A DNA stretch of 64,000 nucleotides. Origin: Cryptobacteroides sp934698975. GTDB taxonomy: Bacteria; Bacteroidota; Bacteroidia; Bacteroidales; UBA932. The position numbers and the translations under genes were made by a program. Below the pieces are notes generated by a model that was not told the DNA's origin, did not search any database, and worked only from the letters and a program-made list of their open reading frames with translations. Positions 61,758-64,000 of this stretch are shown here, in pieces. The stretch spans positions 1 through 64,000 of the forward strand of contig CAKUVR010000002.1 of the NCBI GenBank assembly GCA_934698975.1, in the 5' to 3' direction. How positions within the stretch are numbered: position 1 is the stretch's first letter; the number at the start of each line of letters is the position of its first letter.

Positions 61758-62861
61758 TTGACAATGATGAAAAGATCTTTCTTTGCCGCCGCTTTATGCG
61801 CATCAGTGATGTTCGCGGCTTGTAGTGAGAAGATGGCGACTGATGAGGAACTGCTGGCGGAGCAGCAGGAGGCGGTCGTCGAGGATGAATATTCAGACGA
61901 GCCGGTGAGCAGGGCCAACGCTTCCAACGGGGCGTGGATGGCAGGGCTGGATGACACGACTCCGTTCGCGCGGCTATCCATTCCTGGCACGCACGACGCT
62001 GTCACCGGTGACGGCACCGCTTTTTCAATCGGCAGAACCCAAAGTCTTGGACTGTCCGCTCAGTGGAATCTTGGAATAAGGGCCTACGACTTCCGTCCAG
62101 GCTACCGCAAGGTTCGCGTCAGGGCGTTCAAGTACAGGAACGAGCTTCACGTCTACCACGGGTTCATCCCGACAAAGACTTCTTTCAAAAAAGCTGTCCA
62201 GACGCTCATGAACAAGATTGACGCTAATCCTTCGGAGTTCGCCGTGGTCATCATGCAGTTCGAGAACGGCAGCCCGGCCTACAATGACAGGTCAGTCTGG
62301 AACTCATTGATGAGCGAGTTCCTCGGCAGCGAGGAGACATTCCCGTCAAGGTTCCGCATCGACTACCGTCCAGACCTTACCGTAGGCGATCTGCGCGGCA
62401 AGATTCTGATTCTGTCCCGTGACGCTTACGCTGACCAGCCGATAACAGGCGGTTACATCTCAGGATGGAGTTTCGCCGAGGAAGGAACGACAGGAGCCGT
62501 GATTACCAGCCGCGTGGCCCAAGGCACACTTGGCGTCCAGGACTACTATCATGTCGAGAAGCCGGAGGTCAAGGTGAAAGCCGTCAGCGACTTCATGGAC
62601 TGGGCTTCTGAGAACGCAGAGCACAATTGCTGGACAATCAACCACACCTCAGGGTACACCGGGCTGATCTCGACAGACAATACCTACCGTGAGAATGCCG
62701 CCAACAACAACCCGACTGTTTACCGACGTCTGGTCAACGGCGAGTGCTCCTCCACAGGCATGGTCATGATGGACTGGGTCGGCAATTTCAAGTCCGGCCG
62801 CTACGAGGTCTACGGCGATCTTCTGCCTCAGGCGATCATCGACAACAACTTCAGGAAATAA
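61758..62861 (+). CDS. PI-PLC domain lipoprotein
   Basis: 367 residues. Signal with lipobox MFAACSE (C22), a short acidic linker with ATDEELLAEQQEAVVEDEYS, then the PI-PLC X domain: H79 in LSIPGTHD, H134 in VYHGF, VVIMQFENG, TVGDLRGKILILSRD and WTINHTSGYT. It lacks the fimbrillin half of the enzyme at 52573. Two secreted PI-PLCs in one cluster suggest attack on host or protist GPI/inositol lipids. An ATG three codons in may be the start. Confidence 0.88.
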   Translation: MTMMKRSFFAAALCASVMFAACSEKMATDEELLAEQQEAVVEDEYSDEPVSRANASNGAWMAGLDDTTPFARLSIPGTHDAVTGDGTAFSIGRTQSLGLSAQWNLGIRAYDFRPGYRKVRVRAFKYRNELHVYHGFIPTKTSFKKAVQTLMNKIDANPSEFAVVIMQFENGSPAYNDRSVWNSLMSEFLGSEETFPSRFRIDYRPDLTVGDLRGKILILSRDAYADQPITGGYISGWSFAEEGTTGAVITSRVAQGTLGVQDYYHVEKPEVKVKAVSDFMDWASENAEHNCWTINHTSGYTGLISTDNTYRENAANNNPTVYRRLVNGECSSTGMVMMDWVGNFKSGRYEVYGDLLPQAIIDNNFRK

Positions 62862-62970
62862 GCACATTTGGCATGTGCGGAATTACGGGCGAAGCAAATA
62901 AGCAACCACGCGTTCCAAGAGAGAACGTGCTTCGCTCGTGGCTAGCCTGAAACTTAACCTTTTTATATTT

Positions 62971-64000
62971 ATGCAGATCAAAGACGGCATTGTGTGGCTT
63001 TGGAGAGCCTCGGAAACGTTCCGCACTCGGATTTTGTGCGCCGGGCTGATCGGAATGGCCAGAGTCGCGGTCTCATTGACAAGTGTCTGGATCTGCAAGG
63101 AAATCATCGACAACGTCACAAGACAGGGAGGCGGGAGATTGGATGTTCTTATCCCGCTGATGATCGGATGCATGGCGCTCAGGATGATTCTGTCACAAAT
63201 CAGCGCGAGGCTGAGCCGGAAGACAGAGGCGAAGCTTGCCAACAGGTTGCGCCATGACCTTTTCGACCATCTGATGAGAATCCGCTGGGACGGACATCAA
63301 GCCAAGCATTCCGGAGACATACTCAACAGGATGATTGATGATGTGACGACAGTGGCAGGAATCCTGTGCGACGGAGTGCCTGTGACCATGGTGACGGCGA
63401 GCCAGCTGATCGGCGCGCTTTACATTCTCACCATGATGGATGTACGTCTGGCCATGGCATTGCTGTTCATCATGCCGGCCGCCCTGCTGCTGAGCAAAAG
63501 TTACGTACGAAGAATGAGGCGGCTCACCCGAGGGATACGGTCAGAGGAAAGCGCCGTCCAGGCGCATATTCAAGAAAGCGTTCAGAACAGGCTGCTGCTT
63601 CGCTCCTTGGAGTACACGCCATATTCGGTCTCGAAGCTGGACTCCCTTCAGTCGGCGCTTCTGGGCAAGGTGATGCGCTACACGGACTATTCGCTGTTCT
63701 CGCGGATGATGGTACAGACGGGCTTTGCGGCAGGCTACGTGACCGCGTTTCTCTGGGGGATATTCGGAATCCAAAGCGGCGCCATAACGTTCGGCACGAT
63801 GACAGCGTTTCTTCAGCTTGTCGCCCAGATTCAGAATCCTACCGTCGAACTGAGCCGTCAGGTTCCGGCGTTCATCCGTGCGATGACTTCCGCCGAGCGG
63901 CTTGCGGAGCTTTTCAACGAACCCTCCGAGCCGGAAGAGAATCCCGTCCGGCTTGAAGGCAAAACCGGCATACGCATAGAAAACCTGACCTTCTCCTACC
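62971..64000 (+). CDS. ABC exporter, membrane domain and start of ATPase domain (cut by window edge)
   Basis: ATG at 62971, open to the window end (343 codons). Several hydrophobic segments (about 16-40, 60-75, 130-175, 240-270) form the ABC_membrane fold with NRLRHDLFDHLMRIRWDGHQ and HSGDILNRMIDDVTT. The last visible residues IRIENLTFSY open the nucleotide-binding domain with the A-loop tyrosine. A half-transporter of the MsbA/peptide-exporter type; its cargo is not evident, although small peptides and lipoproteins are nearby. Confidence 0.88.
   Translation, partial: MQIKDGIVWLWRASETFRTRILCAGLIGMARVAVSLTSVWICKEIIDNVTRQGGGRLDVLIPLMIGCMALRMILSQISARLSRKTEAKLANRLRHDLFDHLMRIRWDGHQAKHSGDILNRMIDDVTTVAGILCDGVPVTMVTASQLIGALYILTMMDVRLAMALLFIMPAALLLSKSYVRRMRRLTRGIRSEESAVQAHIQESVQNRLLLRSLEYTPYSVSKLDSLQSALLGKVMRYTDYSLFSRMMVQTGFAAGYVTAFLWGIFGIQSGAITFGTMTAFLQLVAQIQNPTVELSRQVPAFIRAMTSAERLAELFNEPSEPEENPVRLEGKTGIRIENLTFSY

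Noticed and set aside
62873..62950. 25-codon frame starting MCGITGEANK before the ABC exporter
   Set aside because: The start resembles the Cys2 nucleophile end of class II glutamine amidotransferases, but the frame ends after 25 codons and nothing of an asparagine synthetase follows in any frame. It overlaps a short inverted repeat and is taken as chance.
1..64000. tRNA, rRNA or known riboswitch
   Set aside because: No cloverleaf, rRNA-like stretch or recognisable riboswitch core was seen in the intergenic regions by eye; a covariance search could still find a weak one.

Overview
The window reads as chromosomal DNA of a gut-type Bacteroidales (Bacteroidota). The support is a SusC/SusD pair, a DUF4843 lipoprotein, fimbrillin-family lipoproteins, an UpxY-type NusG paralogue, A-rich start regions and promoter boxes of the form TTG-N20-TAnnTTTG. 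No species name is supported.

Layout. (1) 1-5.2 kb: alanine racemase, a membrane zinc peptidase, then a gene-poor stretch with a REP-associated tyrosine transposase (RAYT), three REP-like hairpin units, a 336-bp MITE-like element and a small ribbon-helix-helix-type protein. (2) 5.3-13.6 kb, minus strand: an outer-membrane uptake operon susC-susD-DUF4843-lipoprotein-metallophosphoesterase. (3) 13.8-16.4 kb, plus strand: gmk and nadD, then an UpxY-like antiterminator and a small HAD hydrolase. (4) 16.5-47.0 kb, minus strand: a surface polysaccharide locus. It holds a Wzc-type kinase with a Gly-Tyr tail, a Wza-type exporter, an HprK-like/nucleotidyltransferase/PqqD trio, a priming sugar transferase, glycosyltransferases, a Wzy-like polymerase and two Wzx flippases. 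Sugar-making enzymes are WxcM-type ketoisomerases, DegT aminotransferases, acyltransferases, NeuB, a KdsC-like phosphatase and an SpsF-like cytidylyltransferase, followed by pyruvyl transferase and FrhB-like genes. (5) 52.3-62.9 kb, plus strand: a surface-protein cluster with two small C-A-G-S peptides, a fimbrillin-PI-PLC fusion, an OmpA protein, two large fimbrillin-type lipoproteins and a second PI-PLC lipoprotein, followed by an ABC exporter cut by the window edge.

The unusual part is a set of two-gene ATPase plus nuclease-like modules within and beside the polysaccharide locus. They are AAA + PD-(D/E)XK-like (24.3-26.1 kb), AAA + TOPRIM-like (41.3-43.1 kb), AAA + DUF3226-like (47.7-49.4 kb) and a Septu-like PtuA/PtuB pair (49.9-51.7 kb). 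A decayed copy of the Septu pair lies at 40.6-41.3 kb. A 135-270 bp interspersed repeat, present five times in the same orientation, brackets the last two modules and borders the relic. The relic's deletion junction, a glycosyltransferase gene scrap beside the first module and the shared repeats all suggest that defence modules have moved in and out by recombination. Functional statements about defence are inferred from protein architecture and context.
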